NCBI RefSeq assembly: GCF_012999535.1
Contig: NZ_JABBWV010000012.1
Span: forward strand, 62,001 to 126,000
DNA: 64,000 nucleotides
Direction of reading: 5' to 3'
Source of the DNA: Microbispora sp. H11081
GTDB lineage: Bacteria; Actinomycetota; Actinomycetes; Streptosporangiales; Streptosporangiaceae
Below, piece after piece: positions 26,199 through 33,826 of the stretch; position 1 is the stretch's first letter, and each line of letters opens with the position of its first letter. Under the pieces are notes generated by a model that saw only the letters and a list, made by a program, of their open reading frames with translations, was not told the origin of the DNA and searched no databases. Both the position numbers and the translations under genes were made by a program.

Positions 26199-27350
26199 AT
26201 GGACACACGGTCCACCACGGTGCCGTACGGCGGGGAGCCCCGCCGAGCGGCGCCCGCCGCGCCGCACACGCGGCCCGGCATCCGCAAACCCCTGCCGCCA
26301 CGCCTGTTCGCCGTGCACGGCACGAACGCGGAGACCCGATGGGAGGCGCTGCGCGGTGCCGGCTATCTGACGCCGGACGGGCTGTTCTTCGTCCGCAACC
26401 ACACGACCACACCGCTGATCGACGCGGCGGCCTGGCGCCTCACCCTGTGGGGTGACGGGCTGGACGGCGGGCCGGTCTCCTACACCTACCGGGACATCCT
26501 CGGCATGCCGGCCGAGACGGTGACCGCGTTCATCGAGTGCGCGGGCAACGGCCGCCGCCTGTACGGCGAGCAGCAGGGCGAGGAGGCGCCGGGCACGCCC
26601 TGGCGGCTGGGCGCGGTGGGCGTCGCGCGCTGGCGCGGCGTACGGCTCGCGACGCTCCTGCGCCGGGCCGGGATGAGCGACAGGGCGGTCGCGCTGATGC
26701 CGCGCGGGCTCGACGACGACTACGTGGAGGCGGGGGAGAACCTGGGGAGGGTGCGCCGCCCGCTGCCGGTGGCCAAGGCGCTGGACGACGTGCTGGTGGC
26801 CTACGAGATGAACGGGCGGCCGCTGCCGCCCGACCACGGACATCCGGCGCGGCTCGTGGTGCCGGGGTGGGTGGGGGTCGCCTCGATCAAGTGGCTGGGG
26901 GACATCGAGGTCTCGGCGGAGCCGCTCGAGTCGCCCTGGAGCACCCGGCTGTACCGGATGCACGGCCCCGGCCACCCGCCCGGCGGCGGGCCGCCGCTGA
27001 CCACCGTGGGGGTCAAGAGCGCCTTCGAGCTCCCCTGGCCCGCCCGCTTCGAGGCCGGGCGCGAGCATCTGCTGCGCGGCCGTTCGTGGTCGGGCCGCGG
27101 CCGGGTGGTCCGGGTCGAGGTCAGCGACGACGAGGGCGTGTCGTGGCGGCCCGTCCGCCTCCGCGACGACCGGCACCCGCGTGGCTGGGTCCGGTGGGCC
27201 TTCCCGTGGACGCCCCGGGAGCCGGGCGGCCTGCGGCTGCTCGCGCGGGCCACCGACGAGACGGGGGCCGTGCAGCCCGGCACGGCGGCCCGCAACGCCC
27301 TCGGCTACGCCTTCGACGCGGTGGTGCGCCACCCCGTCGTCGTGACCTGA
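26199..27350 (+). CDS. Sulfite-oxidase-family molybdopterin enzyme
   Basis: 383 residues. The Oxidored_molyb domain (about 55-215) carries the molybdenum ligand Cys in FIECAGNGRR (C114). The dimerisation domain (about 240-380) includes VKSAFELPWPARFE, SWSGRGRVVRVEVSDDEG and VRWAFPWTPREPG. No signal peptide (including twin-Arg) and no heme domain are visible, so a cytoplasmic enzyme is likely. The expected reaction is sulfite to sulfate, which would detoxify sulfite released by the monooxygenases of this island. A GAGGAG ribosome site precedes the ATG. It is probably co-transcribed with the LanC-like gene. Confidence 0.9.
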   Translation: MDTRSTTVPYGGEPRRAAPAAPHTRPGIRKPLPPRLFAVHGTNAETRWEALRGAGYLTPDGLFFVRNHTTTPLIDAAAWRLTLWGDGLDGGPVSYTYRDILGMPAETVTAFIECAGNGRRLYGEQQGEEAPGTPWRLGAVGVARWRGVRLATLLRRAGMSDRAVALMPRGLDDDYVEAGENLGRVRRPLPVAKALDDVLVAYEMNGRPLPPDHGHPARLVVPGWVGVASIKWLGDIEVSAEPLESPWSTRLYRMHGPGHPPGGGPPLTTVGVKSAFELPWPARFEAGREHLLRGRSWSGRGRVVRVEVSDDEGVSWRPVRLRDDRHPRGWVRWAFPWTPREPGGLRLLARATDETGAVQPGTAARNALGYAFDAVVRHPVVVT

Positions 27351-27371
27351 CCGAGGGCTCGCGGGTAATTT

Positions 27372-27388
27372 TATGTATAGCTGGTAGG
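27372..27388. promoter_or_regulatory. Degenerate sulfur-island palindrome ahead of the uORF promoter
   Basis: The right arm GTAGG (27384-27388) is intact, but the left arm reads TATGT. It lies 5 nt upstream of the predicted -35 of the uORF/flavin reductase transcript. Weak as a site on its own. Confidence 0.3.
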
Positions 27389-27393
27389 AAATA

Positions 27394-27422
27394 TTGACTT
27401 TTGCCCTGTCCGATCGTACGTT
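27394..27422 (+). promoter_or_regulatory. Predicted promoter for a leaderless uORF and flavin reductase operon
   Basis: TTGACT (27394-27399), 17-nt spacer, TACGTT (27417-27422). The expected transcription start, 6-7 nt after the -10, coincides with the ATG at 27429, so the upstream peptide would be translated from a leaderless message. Confidence 0.6.
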
Positions 27423-27428
27423 TGCGGT

Positions 27429-27503
27429 ATGAGCCAGGGCGTTCGTCTGACCCGGCGTACGAGCGTGGACTACGGCCACGTCGCAAGCGCGCAGTGTCCA
27501 TGA
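27429..27503 (+). CDS. Leader peptide ending in Cys-Pro, upstream of flavin reductase
   Basis: A 24-codon ORF starting 7 nt after a predicted -10, with no Shine-Dalgarno, so probably leaderless. Its middle reads VRLTRRTSVDYG and it ends HVASAQCP. I recall short actinomycete leader peptides of the form LT.R.HVD..RV.SA.C ahead of sulfur genes, which this fits well; that match could not be checked here. Its stop overlaps an in-frame ATG at 27500 (ATGA) and is followed 30 nt later by a very stable hairpin. Ribosome stalling at the Cys codon when cysteine is scarce could change folding of the leader, as in attenuation. Confidence 0.6.
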   Translation: MSQGVRLTRRTSVDYGHVASAQCP

Positions 27504-27533
27504 CTGTGGAACTTCCGTCGTATCCGTGCCGAT

Positions 27534-27564
27534 GGGGGCCGCCGCCGGACTCGGCGGCGCCCCC
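27534..27564 (+). promoter_or_regulatory. Stable leader hairpin (possible attenuator)
   Basis: Arms 27534-27547 and 27552-27564 pair over 13 G-C-rich positions with one bulged C and a GACT tetraloop. It lies 30 nt after the uORF stop and about 115 nt before the flavin reductase ribosome site. There is no U-tract, so it may act by Rho-linked termination or by folding rather than as a classic terminator. Confidence 0.5.
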
Positions 27565-27691
27565 TCCCGGACCGGGCGGTGACCCTCTCACGCCCGGCCC
27601 CGCCGCCATCACATCCCCGATCCCGCGTGCCGTGACGCCGCCGGCCCGCGCGATCGCCCCCAGAACAGCCGCGACCAACCGGAGGTTCGCC

Positions 27692-28198
27692 ATGACGGAG
27701 ACTCTGCTCGGCCCCGCCCTCGGCGGCGACGACTACAAGCGGGCCCTCGCGGTGCACGCGGCGGGAGTCGTCGTCATCACCGCGCGGAGCGGGGGAGTGC
27801 CGGTGGGGCTGACCGCCACCTCGTTCTCCTCCGTCAGCCTCGACCCGCCCCTCGTCTCCTTCTACGTGGACCAGGCGTCCACCACCTGGCCGTCCCTCCG
27901 TGCGGCGGACCACTTCGCCGTCAACGTCCTCGCCAGCGACCAGGCCGACCTCGCAGCCCGCTTCGCGCGCAAGGGCATCGACCGGTTCGCCGAGCCCACC
28001 CGGTGGCGGCCGGGGCCGCTCGGGGCGCCGCTGCTGGAGGACGTCTCCGCCCACCTGATCTGCCTGCCGTACGAGCGGGTCGGCGTGGGCGACCACGTCC
28101 TCGTCGTGGGCCTGGTCACCCGGGCCGAGGTGCGTGCGCAGGGACGCCCGCTGCTGTACCACCAGGGCCGGTTCGGCCGCTTCATCGCCCACTCGTGA
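27692..28198 (+). CDS. Flavin reductase (flavin-reductase-like domain, DIM6/HpaC type)
   Basis: 168 residues. The N-terminal KRALAVHAAGVVVITARSGG and GLTATSFSSVSLDPPLVSF motifs are typical, as is the late HLICLPYERVGVGDHVLVVG. It reduces FMN with NAD(P)H and should feed FMNH2 to the luciferase-like monooxygenases. The ATG at 27692 has GGAGG 6 nt upstream. An in-frame ATG at 27500 would add a 64-residue Pro-rich extension; it overlaps the uORF stop. The strong internal ribosome site makes the shorter form likelier. A 340-nt leader with uORF and hairpin precedes it. Confidence 0.9.
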   Translation: MTETLLGPALGGDDYKRALAVHAAGVVVITARSGGVPVGLTATSFSSVSLDPPLVSFYVDQASTTWPSLRAADHFAVNVLASDQADLAARFARKGIDRFAEPTRWRPGPLGAPLLEDVSAHLICLPYERVGVGDHVLVVGLVTRAEVRAQGRPLLYHQGRFGRFIAHS

Positions 28199-28247
28199 AC
28201 CCGCGTCCGCTCCACGCCGAGCGTCGTCGCCACTTGGAGGACATCCC

Positions 28248-28334
28248 GTGACCACCCGCACATTCCGTGAAAAGCCGCCTACCGCACCCGCCCGCCCCAC
28301 CGCGGGCGCGCGGGACAGGGAGGTGGCGTCATGA
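28248..28334 (+). CDS. Possible 28-residue ORF coupled to the FMN reductase gene
   Basis: GTG start with GGAGG 7 nt upstream (ends 28240). The peptide is polar and Pro/Arg-rich, and its TGA overlaps the ATG of the next gene. No family. It may be a translational coupler or simply a short real peptide. Confidence 0.4.
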   Translation: MTTRTFREKPPTAPARPTAGARDREVAS

Positions 28335-28864
28335 GCCCTGTCGTGGCGCTGGTCGGCAACCCGCGGGGCGGTTCCAGAACGCACCTCGCGGCGGTGGCGG
28401 CGGCCGAGGCGCTGGGGCGCCGCATCGGGCACGACGCGCCGCCCGAGGTCGTGGACCTGTCCGCGATCGGCCCGCACCTGTTCACCGCCGGCCCCTCACC
28501 CACAGTGGAGGTCGCGCTGGAACTGGCGGCGGGCGCGCGGGTGCTCGTGGTGGCCAGCCCCACGTACAAGGCCACCTACACCGGCCTGCTCAAGGCGTTC
28601 CTCGACCGGCTCCCCGGCGGCGCACTGGCCGGGACGGTGGCGCTGCCGCTGATGGTCATGGGCGCCCCCCGGCACGCACTGGCCGTCGAACTGCACCTGC
28701 GCCCTCTGCTGGTCGAGCTGGGGGCGTTCGTGCCGACTCCCGGACTGGCGCTGCTCGAGGCCGAGATCCCCGAGCTCGACCGGATCCTCACCGACTGGGC
28801 GGACCGGGTCGCTCCGCAGGTGACCGCGGTGGCGGGCGAGCCGCACCCCGGCCGCCTCGTCTAG
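28331..28864 (+). CDS. NAD(P)H-dependent FMN reductase, SsuE/MsuE type
   Basis: 177 residues of the flavodoxin-like fold. GNPRGGSRTHLAA binds the FMN phosphate. VASPTYKATYTGLLKAFLD corresponds to the SsuE segment TPVYKASY..LKALLD, including the extra Tyr that forms the pi-helix of two-component FMN reductases. It supplies FMNH2 to partner monooxygenases in alkanesulfonate use. It is unusual that two unrelated flavin reductases (this and 27692) lie in one operon, presumably serving different monooxygenases. Confidence 0.9.
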   Translation: MSPVVALVGNPRGGSRTHLAAVAAAEALGRRIGHDAPPEVVDLSAIGPHLFTAGPSPTVEVALELAAGARVLVVASPTYKATYTGLLKAFLDRLPGGALAGTVALPLMVMGAPRHALAVELHLRPLLVELGAFVPTPGLALLEAEIPELDRILTDWADRVAPQVTAVAGEPHPGRLV

Positions 28865-28901
28865 AACCACCGGCACGGAACACCGAAAGGCTGGCCATCC
28901 G

Positions 28902-28970
28902 ATGTCCCCAGGCGTCCGATCAGTCACCGCCGCGCTCGGCTCCCTGTGGGATGGGGAGGCCGTCGCATGA
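28902..28970 (+). CDS. Possible 22-residue ORF coupled to the FAD oxidoreductase gene
   Basis: ATG at 28902 with GAAAGG about 12 nt upstream. The peptide reads MSPGVRSVTAALGSLWDG and ends EAVA. Its TGA overlaps the ATG of the following gene (ATGA). Not a known family. Confidence 0.3.
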   Translation: MSPGVRSVTAALGSLWDGEAVA

Positions 28971-30124
28971 CGTACGACGTGGGGATCGTCGGGGCCGGGG
29001 TGCACGGCACGGCCGCGGCCTTCCACCTGGCCAGGCGCGGCGTGTCCGTGGCCGTGTTCGACAAGGGGCCGGTCGCTGGCGGCCCCACCGGGAGGTCGGG
29101 CGGCATCTGCCGGGCCTACTACACCGATCCCTTCCTGGCAGAGACGGCGCGGGACGGCATCGCGTTCCTCGCCCGGTTCGAGGAGCACACCGGCGGGCAC
29201 CAGTCGGGGTTCCACCGGACCGGGGCGTTCTACCTGCACGGCCCCGGCGACGTCGCCGCGGCCGCCGAGACCGCCGCGCGGCTCGGCTCGCTCGGGGTCA
29301 CCAGCGAGCTGGTCGCCGCCGACGCGCTGCCCGCCCGCCTGCCCCACCTGGACCTGGACGGCGTCGCCGTCGCGGTCTGGGAGGCCGACGCCGGCTACGC
29401 GGACCCGTACGCGACGACGACCGGGCTGGCCGCGGCGGCGCGGCGCCACGGTGCGGTGTTCCACACACACAGGCCGGTCGTCGCGCTCGCCGAGGAGCCC
29501 CGCGGGGCGGCGGTGACCACGTCCGACGGCGCGGTGCACCGGGCCGGACGGCTGCTCGTGGCGGCCGGGCCGTGGACCGCGCCGCTGCTGTGGCCGCTCG
29601 GCGTGTACCTGCCGCTGACCGTGGAACGGCACGTCGTCGCCGTGTCCGAGCACGACCCCGCCGACGGTGCCGAGATCGTGCCGCACGTCCTGATCGACAT
29701 TCCTGGCGGCTACTACACGACCCCGCAGCCCCGCACCCAGTACCTCACCGGCGGGGTCGTCCCGGCCTCCGCCGCCGACCCCGACGACTTCCCCGGCCCG
29801 CTCGCCGGCGAGCTGAACCGGCTCGCCGCGGCCTCCGCCGCCCGCTCCGCGGCGCGCCGCCGCGCCACGGTGGCCGGCGGCTGGGCCTCGCTCTACGACG
29901 TGAGCCCCGACTGGCAGCCGGTCGTCGGCCGGGCCGGTGAGCACCTGTTCGTCGACGCGGGCACCAGCGGGCACGGCTTCAAGCTCGCGCCCGCCTGGGG
30001 CGACCACGTCGCCCGGATGCTCCTGGACGACCCCGATCCCCGCCTCGCCGCTTTCGGGCCCGGCCGCTTCGCGACCGGCGGCGAACTGCCCGCCGGGTTC
30101 GGCGCGGCCCGGATCCTCGGGTGA
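28967..30124 (+). CDS. FAD-dependent oxidoreductase, DAO/sarcosine-oxidase type
   Basis: 385 residues. The N-terminal dinucleotide motif is DVGIVGAGVHGTAAAFHLARRG, seen over residues 4-25, followed by GRSGGICRAYY. The C-terminal GHGFKLAPAWGDHVARML is the usual FAD-closing segment of amine oxidases of the DadA/sarcosine-oxidase group. These enzymes oxidise secondary or primary amines to imines. In this island an amino-sulfonate or N-methyl substrate is possible but not shown. The ATG at 28967 has GGGGAGG 7 nt upstream and overlaps a tiny ORF. Confidence 0.88.
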   Translation: MTYDVGIVGAGVHGTAAAFHLARRGVSVAVFDKGPVAGGPTGRSGGICRAYYTDPFLAETARDGIAFLARFEEHTGGHQSGFHRTGAFYLHGPGDVAAAAETAARLGSLGVTSELVAADALPARLPHLDLDGVAVAVWEADAGYADPYATTTGLAAAARRHGAVFHTHRPVVALAEEPRGAAVTTSDGAVHRAGRLLVAAGPWTAPLLWPLGVYLPLTVERHVVAVSEHDPADGAEIVPHVLIDIPGGYYTTPQPRTQYLTGGVVPASAADPDDFPGPLAGELNRLAAASAARSAARRRATVAGGWASLYDVSPDWQPVVGRAGEHLFVDAGTSGHGFKLAPAWGDHVARMLLDDPDPRLAAFGPGRFATGGELPAGFGAARILG

Positions 30125-30200
30125 CCCCGGCCGACCACTCGCTCCGTCACCGGGCGCACCACTCGGCTCACCATCCGGCTCATGACCGCAAGGAGGTCCC

Positions 30201-31169
30201 ATGACCACTCAGGCGCCCGCGTACGCGAGTCCCGCCGACGTCGCCGCCCACGGCCCGTACGGGCCGGGCAGGACCGACCGGCCGGGACCCCTCTATCCCT
30301 TCGGGGGCAGGATCGCCGCCGACGGCGGCCACCCCGCCGAGCCCGGCCGCTACCACCTCTACGCCTCGTACACGTGCCCGTGGGCGCAGCGCGCCGTCAT
30401 CGTGCGCGACCTGGCCGGGCTGCGGGACGTCGTGTCGGTGTCCTACGTCGACGACGACCGCGACGCGCGCGGCTGGGCGTTCCGGGAGAGGCGCGGGCCC
30501 GACCCGGTCAACGGTTTCACGCTGCTCGCCGAGGCGTACGACGCCACCGAGCCCGGTTATCCCGGCCACATCTCGGTGCCGGTGCTGTGGGACCGGCGGA
30601 CGAAACGGATCGTCAGCAACGACTTCGCGCGGATCCCCGTCGACCTCGGCACCGCGTTCGCCGAATGGGCGACCGAGGACCTCTACCCCGCGGACCTGCG
30701 CGACGCGATCGAGGCCCTGGACGAGGAGATCGCGCGCGACCTGAGCCAGGGCGTGCACCTGGTCGCCAGGGCCGCCACCCAGGAGGAGTACGAGCGGCGG
30801 CGCGCCGGGGTGGCCGCCGCGCTGGACCGCCTCGACGCCCGCCTGGCCGGCCGGAGGTACCTGTTCGGGGACCGCCTCACCGAGTCCGACGTGCAGCTCT
30901 GGGTGGTCCTGGTCAGATACGACCTGCTGCACAATCCACTCGCCGGGATCACCGAACGCCCGCTGACCTCCTACCGCCACCTCTGGGCGTACGCCCGCGA
31001 CCTCTACCGGATCCCGGCGTTCCGCGAGACCACCGACTTCGCCGCCTTCCGGCTCGGCGCCAGGCCCGCGCGGCAGGGCGAGGGCACGGCGCGGATCGCG
31101 GTCGAGCCGCACGAGGCCGACTGGGACGAGCCGCACGGACGCGAGGCGCTCACGGGGAAGCACGCGTGA
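30201..31169 (+). CDS. Xi-class glutathione S-transferase (glutathionyl-hydroquinone reductase type)
   Basis: 322 residues, the size expected for the YqjG/ECM4 class. The catalytic motif is YTCPWAQRA (C59). Later LYPADLRDAIEALDEEI, GDRLTESDVQLWVVLVRYD and NPLAGITERPLTSYRHLWAY are family hallmarks. Xi-class enzymes reduce glutathionyl-hydroquinones. Actinomycetes normally make mycothiol rather than glutathione, so another thiol adduct is the likely substrate. The start has AGGAGG 4 nt upstream. It is the last gene of the plus-strand block and converges on the second monooxygenase operon. Confidence 0.9.
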   Translation: MTTQAPAYASPADVAAHGPYGPGRTDRPGPLYPFGGRIAADGGHPAEPGRYHLYASYTCPWAQRAVIVRDLAGLRDVVSVSYVDDDRDARGWAFRERRGPDPVNGFTLLAEAYDATEPGYPGHISVPVLWDRRTKRIVSNDFARIPVDLGTAFAEWATEDLYPADLRDAIEALDEEIARDLSQGVHLVARAATQEEYERRRAGVAAALDRLDARLAGRRYLFGDRLTESDVQLWVVLVRYDLLHNPLAGITERPLTSYRHLWAYARDLYRIPAFRETTDFAAFRLGARPARQGEGTARIAVEPHEADWDEPHGREALTGKHA

Positions 31170-31289
31170 CAGAGTTGTCCCAGGGGGTCACCCTCCCGCT
31201 CTGGGGCCGCACCGGCGCGTGCCGACGGGCCTGCGGGCTCCCCGGCGTGGTCCGAACCGCCCAGGCCTTTCGCTGCGGTGCGATGTCCG

Positions 31290-32417
31290 TCAGACGCCGG
31301 CGTCCGCCCACGCCTCCGCGAGCAGGTCCTGGGACCGGACTCGGTCCGCGTGGTCGTACGCGATCGTGGTGACGAGGAGTTCGTCGGCCCCGGTCGCCTC
31401 CTTCAGCACCCGCAGCCCCTCCACCACCTTTTCGGGCGTGCCCGCGAACCGGGTGTCCAGCCGGTCCGCGACGAGGGCCCTGTCGTCCTCGGTCCACTCG
31501 TGCGCGGACGCCTCCTCCGGAGAGGGGTACTTCATCGCACCCGCGCCGGTGCGGATGCTCCTCACCCACAGCCCGTACGGCTCGCCGATGCGGCGGGCCT
31601 CCTCCTCGGTGGGGGCGACCAGGACGTCGGCGGACACCATGACGTGGGGGGCGAGATACGCCTGCGAGGGCTTGAAAGCGTCGCGGTAGGCGTCCACCGC
31701 CTCCAGCACGGTGGCCGGGCTCACGTGGTAGTTCGCCGCGAACGGCAGCCCGCGCTCGGCCGCGACCTGCGCGCTCTGGCCCCCGCTGCTGCCCAGGACC
31801 CACAGCTCCAGCTCGGCGCCCTCCCCGGGCTGGGCGTGCGCCTCGTGGCCGTCGTCGGAGCGGTAGCTCCCGGAGAGGAACGCGACGATGTCGTCGACCT
31901 GCTCGGCGAAGTCGGGGCTCTGGGCTCCCGGCTGCTGCAGCAGCGCCAGTGCCAGCGCGAAGATCGGCGCCTGCGTGATTGCCGGGGTGAACGAGAACGG
32001 CGGCGGGATCAGCAGGCCCTTGACCGTACGCGCCGCCGCGGGGGCGGCCGGCTCGGGCGGGGCCTCGCGCAACTCGCGGGCGCGCTGCCCGGAGCGGCCG
32101 ATCCCCAGATCGATGCGGCCGGGATGGAGAGCGTCGAGCGTGCCGAACTGCTCCACGACGGTCAGCGGGGTCTGGTGACCGAGCTGGACCGCGCCGGAGC
32201 CGACCCGGATCCGCCGGGTGGCCGCGGCCACCGCGCCGATGAGCACCGCCGGCGCGGCGCTCGCCACGCCTGGGGTGAGGTGGTGCTCGGCCAGCCAGTA
32301 GCGGTGGTATCCGGCGTCCTCCGCCCGGCGGGCGAGGTCGACGGTGTTGCGCAGGGCGTCCCTGGCGGTGCCGCCGGACGGGATGGGGGCGAGGTCGAGG
32401 ACGGACAGGCGGGTCAT
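31290..32417 (-). CDS. LLM-class flavin-dependent oxidoreductase (paralogue of 7617)
   Basis: 375 residues. [52 protein letters not shown] and [19 protein letters not shown] repeat almost word for word the protein at 7617, so the two are duplicates within the island. It is the last gene of the minus-strand operon that starts at 35175. A GGAGG ribosome site precedes the ATG. FMNH2-using monooxygenation is expected; the substrate is unknown. Confidence 0.9.
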   Translation of the reverse strand: MTRLSVLDLAPIPSGGTARDALRNTVDLARRAEDAGYHRYWLAEHHLTPGVASAAPAVLIGAVAAATRRIRVGSGAVQLGHQTPLTVVEQFGTLDALHPGRIDLGIGRSGQRARELREAPPEPAAPAAARTVKGLLIPPPFSFTPAITQAPIFALALALLQQPGAQSPDFAEQVDDIVAFLSGSYRSDDGHEAHAQPGEGAELELWVLGSSGGQSAQVAAERGLPFAANYHVSPATVLEAVDAYRDAFKPSQAYLAPHVMVSADVLVAPTEEEARRIGEPYGLWVRSIRTGAGAMKYPSPEEASAHEWTEDDRALVADRLDTRFAGTPEKVVEGLRVLKEATGADELLVTTIAYDHADRVRSQDLLAEAWADAGV

Positions 32418-32639
32418 GACGGACCTCCGGTGGGGAACGGCCTGCTGGGCATCTCCTTGCGCAGGACGGGGGCGATGCCGCTATCGAACAGTTCGAGCGA
32501 CGCCCGGTGCTGCGCGCCGGTCAGCCCGTCGGCCGGGTCGTGGCCGTGGTGCTCCCACCGCTCCCGGACGGACCGGGTCGAGCAGGCTCAGCGTGGTCAC
32601 CGCGGTGAACAGCCTGATCGTGCTGGACGCGGCGCTCAT
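32414..32639 (-). pseudogene. Shrunken, frameshifted relic of an LLM monooxygenase (homologue of 6478)
   Basis: Reading the minus strand from an ATG at 32639, the first frame gives STIRLFTAVTTLSLLDPVR, which matches residues of the protein at 6478. One frame over it continues RERWEHHGHDPADG, then [20 protein letters not shown] and PSRPFP, matching two later parts of the same protein. About 300 residues of the parent are missing and the pieces are out of frame. ATGA overlaps with both flanking genes are kept, so a full gene once sat in this operon position. Confidence 0.85.
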
Positions 32640-33826
32640 GACGCCTTCGCGTAGCGGCTGGCGGGACGGGCGAGGCCGAGCCGGCCGCGCAGGTCCCCGG
32701 TGTCGTACGCGGTCCTGAACGCGCCCGCCGCCTGCAGCTCGGGCACCAGGCCGCGGGTGATCGCGGCCAGATCGTGGGGCAGCACGCCCGGCCTGAGGCG
32801 GAATCCCGCCAGCCCGGCGTCGCGCCAGTTGAGCAGCAGCGCGGCGAGTTCCTCCGGGGTGCCGGTGAAGACGTGGGCGTCCGATTCGAGTTCGGCGCCG
32901 TCGAGGTCGTCCAGCCGCGCCTTGCGGCCGGCCGCGTCGTGGGCGTCGAGGAAGACCACCAGGTCCGCGAAGATCCGCAGGGGCGGCTCGGTGCGGCCGG
33001 CGGCGGCCTCCGCCGCCCGGACGCTCTCGACGATCGCCGCGGCGTCCTCCCGGTCGCGCGGCGTGACGTACACGACGTCGGACGCCTTCGCCGCGAACTC
33101 GTACGGCAGCTCGCTGTGCGCGAGGGACGTGACCAGCGGCTGGCCCTGGGGGGAGCGCGGCGTGATCGAGGGGCCCTTCACACTGAACCAGTCGCCGCTG
33201 AAGTCGATGTAGTGCAGCTTGTCGCGGTCGATGAAACGGCCGGTCGCCACGTCGCGGATCTCGGCGTCGTCCTCCCAGCTGTCCCACAGCCGGCGGATCA
33301 CCTCGACCACGTCGGCGGCCTCGCCGAACAGGTTCCGCAGGTGATCGAGGAGGGCGGGATCCCGGTCGGGGGAGCGGTCCAGGGCGGGGAACGGCGGGCG
33401 GCGGCCGAAGTGGGCGACCTGGTCAGGGCGGGCGAAGACCTGGGGCCGCCACCCGGCCCTGCCGCGGCTGACGTGGTCGAGCGAGGCGATGCCGATGGCG
33501 ACGTGGAACGGCTCGGTGTGGGTCGTGCCGGCGGTCGGGACGAGACCGATGCGCGAGGTGAGCGGGGCGACCCGCGAGGCGATCAGCACCGCGTCGAGCC
33601 GTCCGCGCACCTGGTCGAGGCGCTCGTCGGGTTCGCCGGGACGGGACGACTGGAGGCCGAGCGCGTCTTCGAAGGTGACGAAGTCGAGCAGGCCGCGCTC
33701 CGCCTCCACGACGAGATCGGCCCAGTAGCCGGGGGTGAACAACCGGTCGGGCCGGGCGCCCTCGGCGCGCCACGCGGCCGGGTGCCAGCCGGCTCCGTCC
33801 AGCGCGACGGCGAGATGCAGCGTCAT
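32636..33826 (-). CDS. LLM-class flavin-dependent monooxygenase
   Basis: 396 residues. LDFVTFEDALGLQ, PLTSRIGLVPTAGTTHTEPF and IASLDHVSRGRAGWRPQ mark a luciferase-like enzyme of the NtaA/SnaA-related branch. The C-terminal FTGTPEELAALLLNWRDAGL is the usual closing part. The start overlaps the stop of the upstream monooxygenase (ATGA), and its own stop overlaps the start of the relic, showing coupled translation. The role is inferred to be desulfurisation together with its neighbours. Confidence 0.88.
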   Translation of the reverse strand: MTLHLAVALDGAGWHPAAWRAEGARPDRLFTPGYWADLVVEAERGLLDFVTFEDALGLQSSRPGEPDERLDQVRGRLDAVLIASRVAPLTSRIGLVPTAGTTHTEPFHVAIGIASLDHVSRGRAGWRPQVFARPDQVAHFGRRPPFPALDRSPDRDPALLDHLRNLFGEAADVVEVIRRLWDSWEDDAEIRDVATGRFIDRDKLHYIDFSGDWFSVKGPSITPRSPQGQPLVTSLAHSELPYEFAAKASDVVYVTPRDREDAAAIVESVRAAEAAAGRTEPPLRIFADLVVFLDAHDAAGRKARLDDLDGAELESDAHVFTGTPEELAALLLNWRDAGLAGFRLRPGVLPHDLAAITRGLVPELQAAGAFRTAYDTGDLRGRLGLARPASRYAKAS

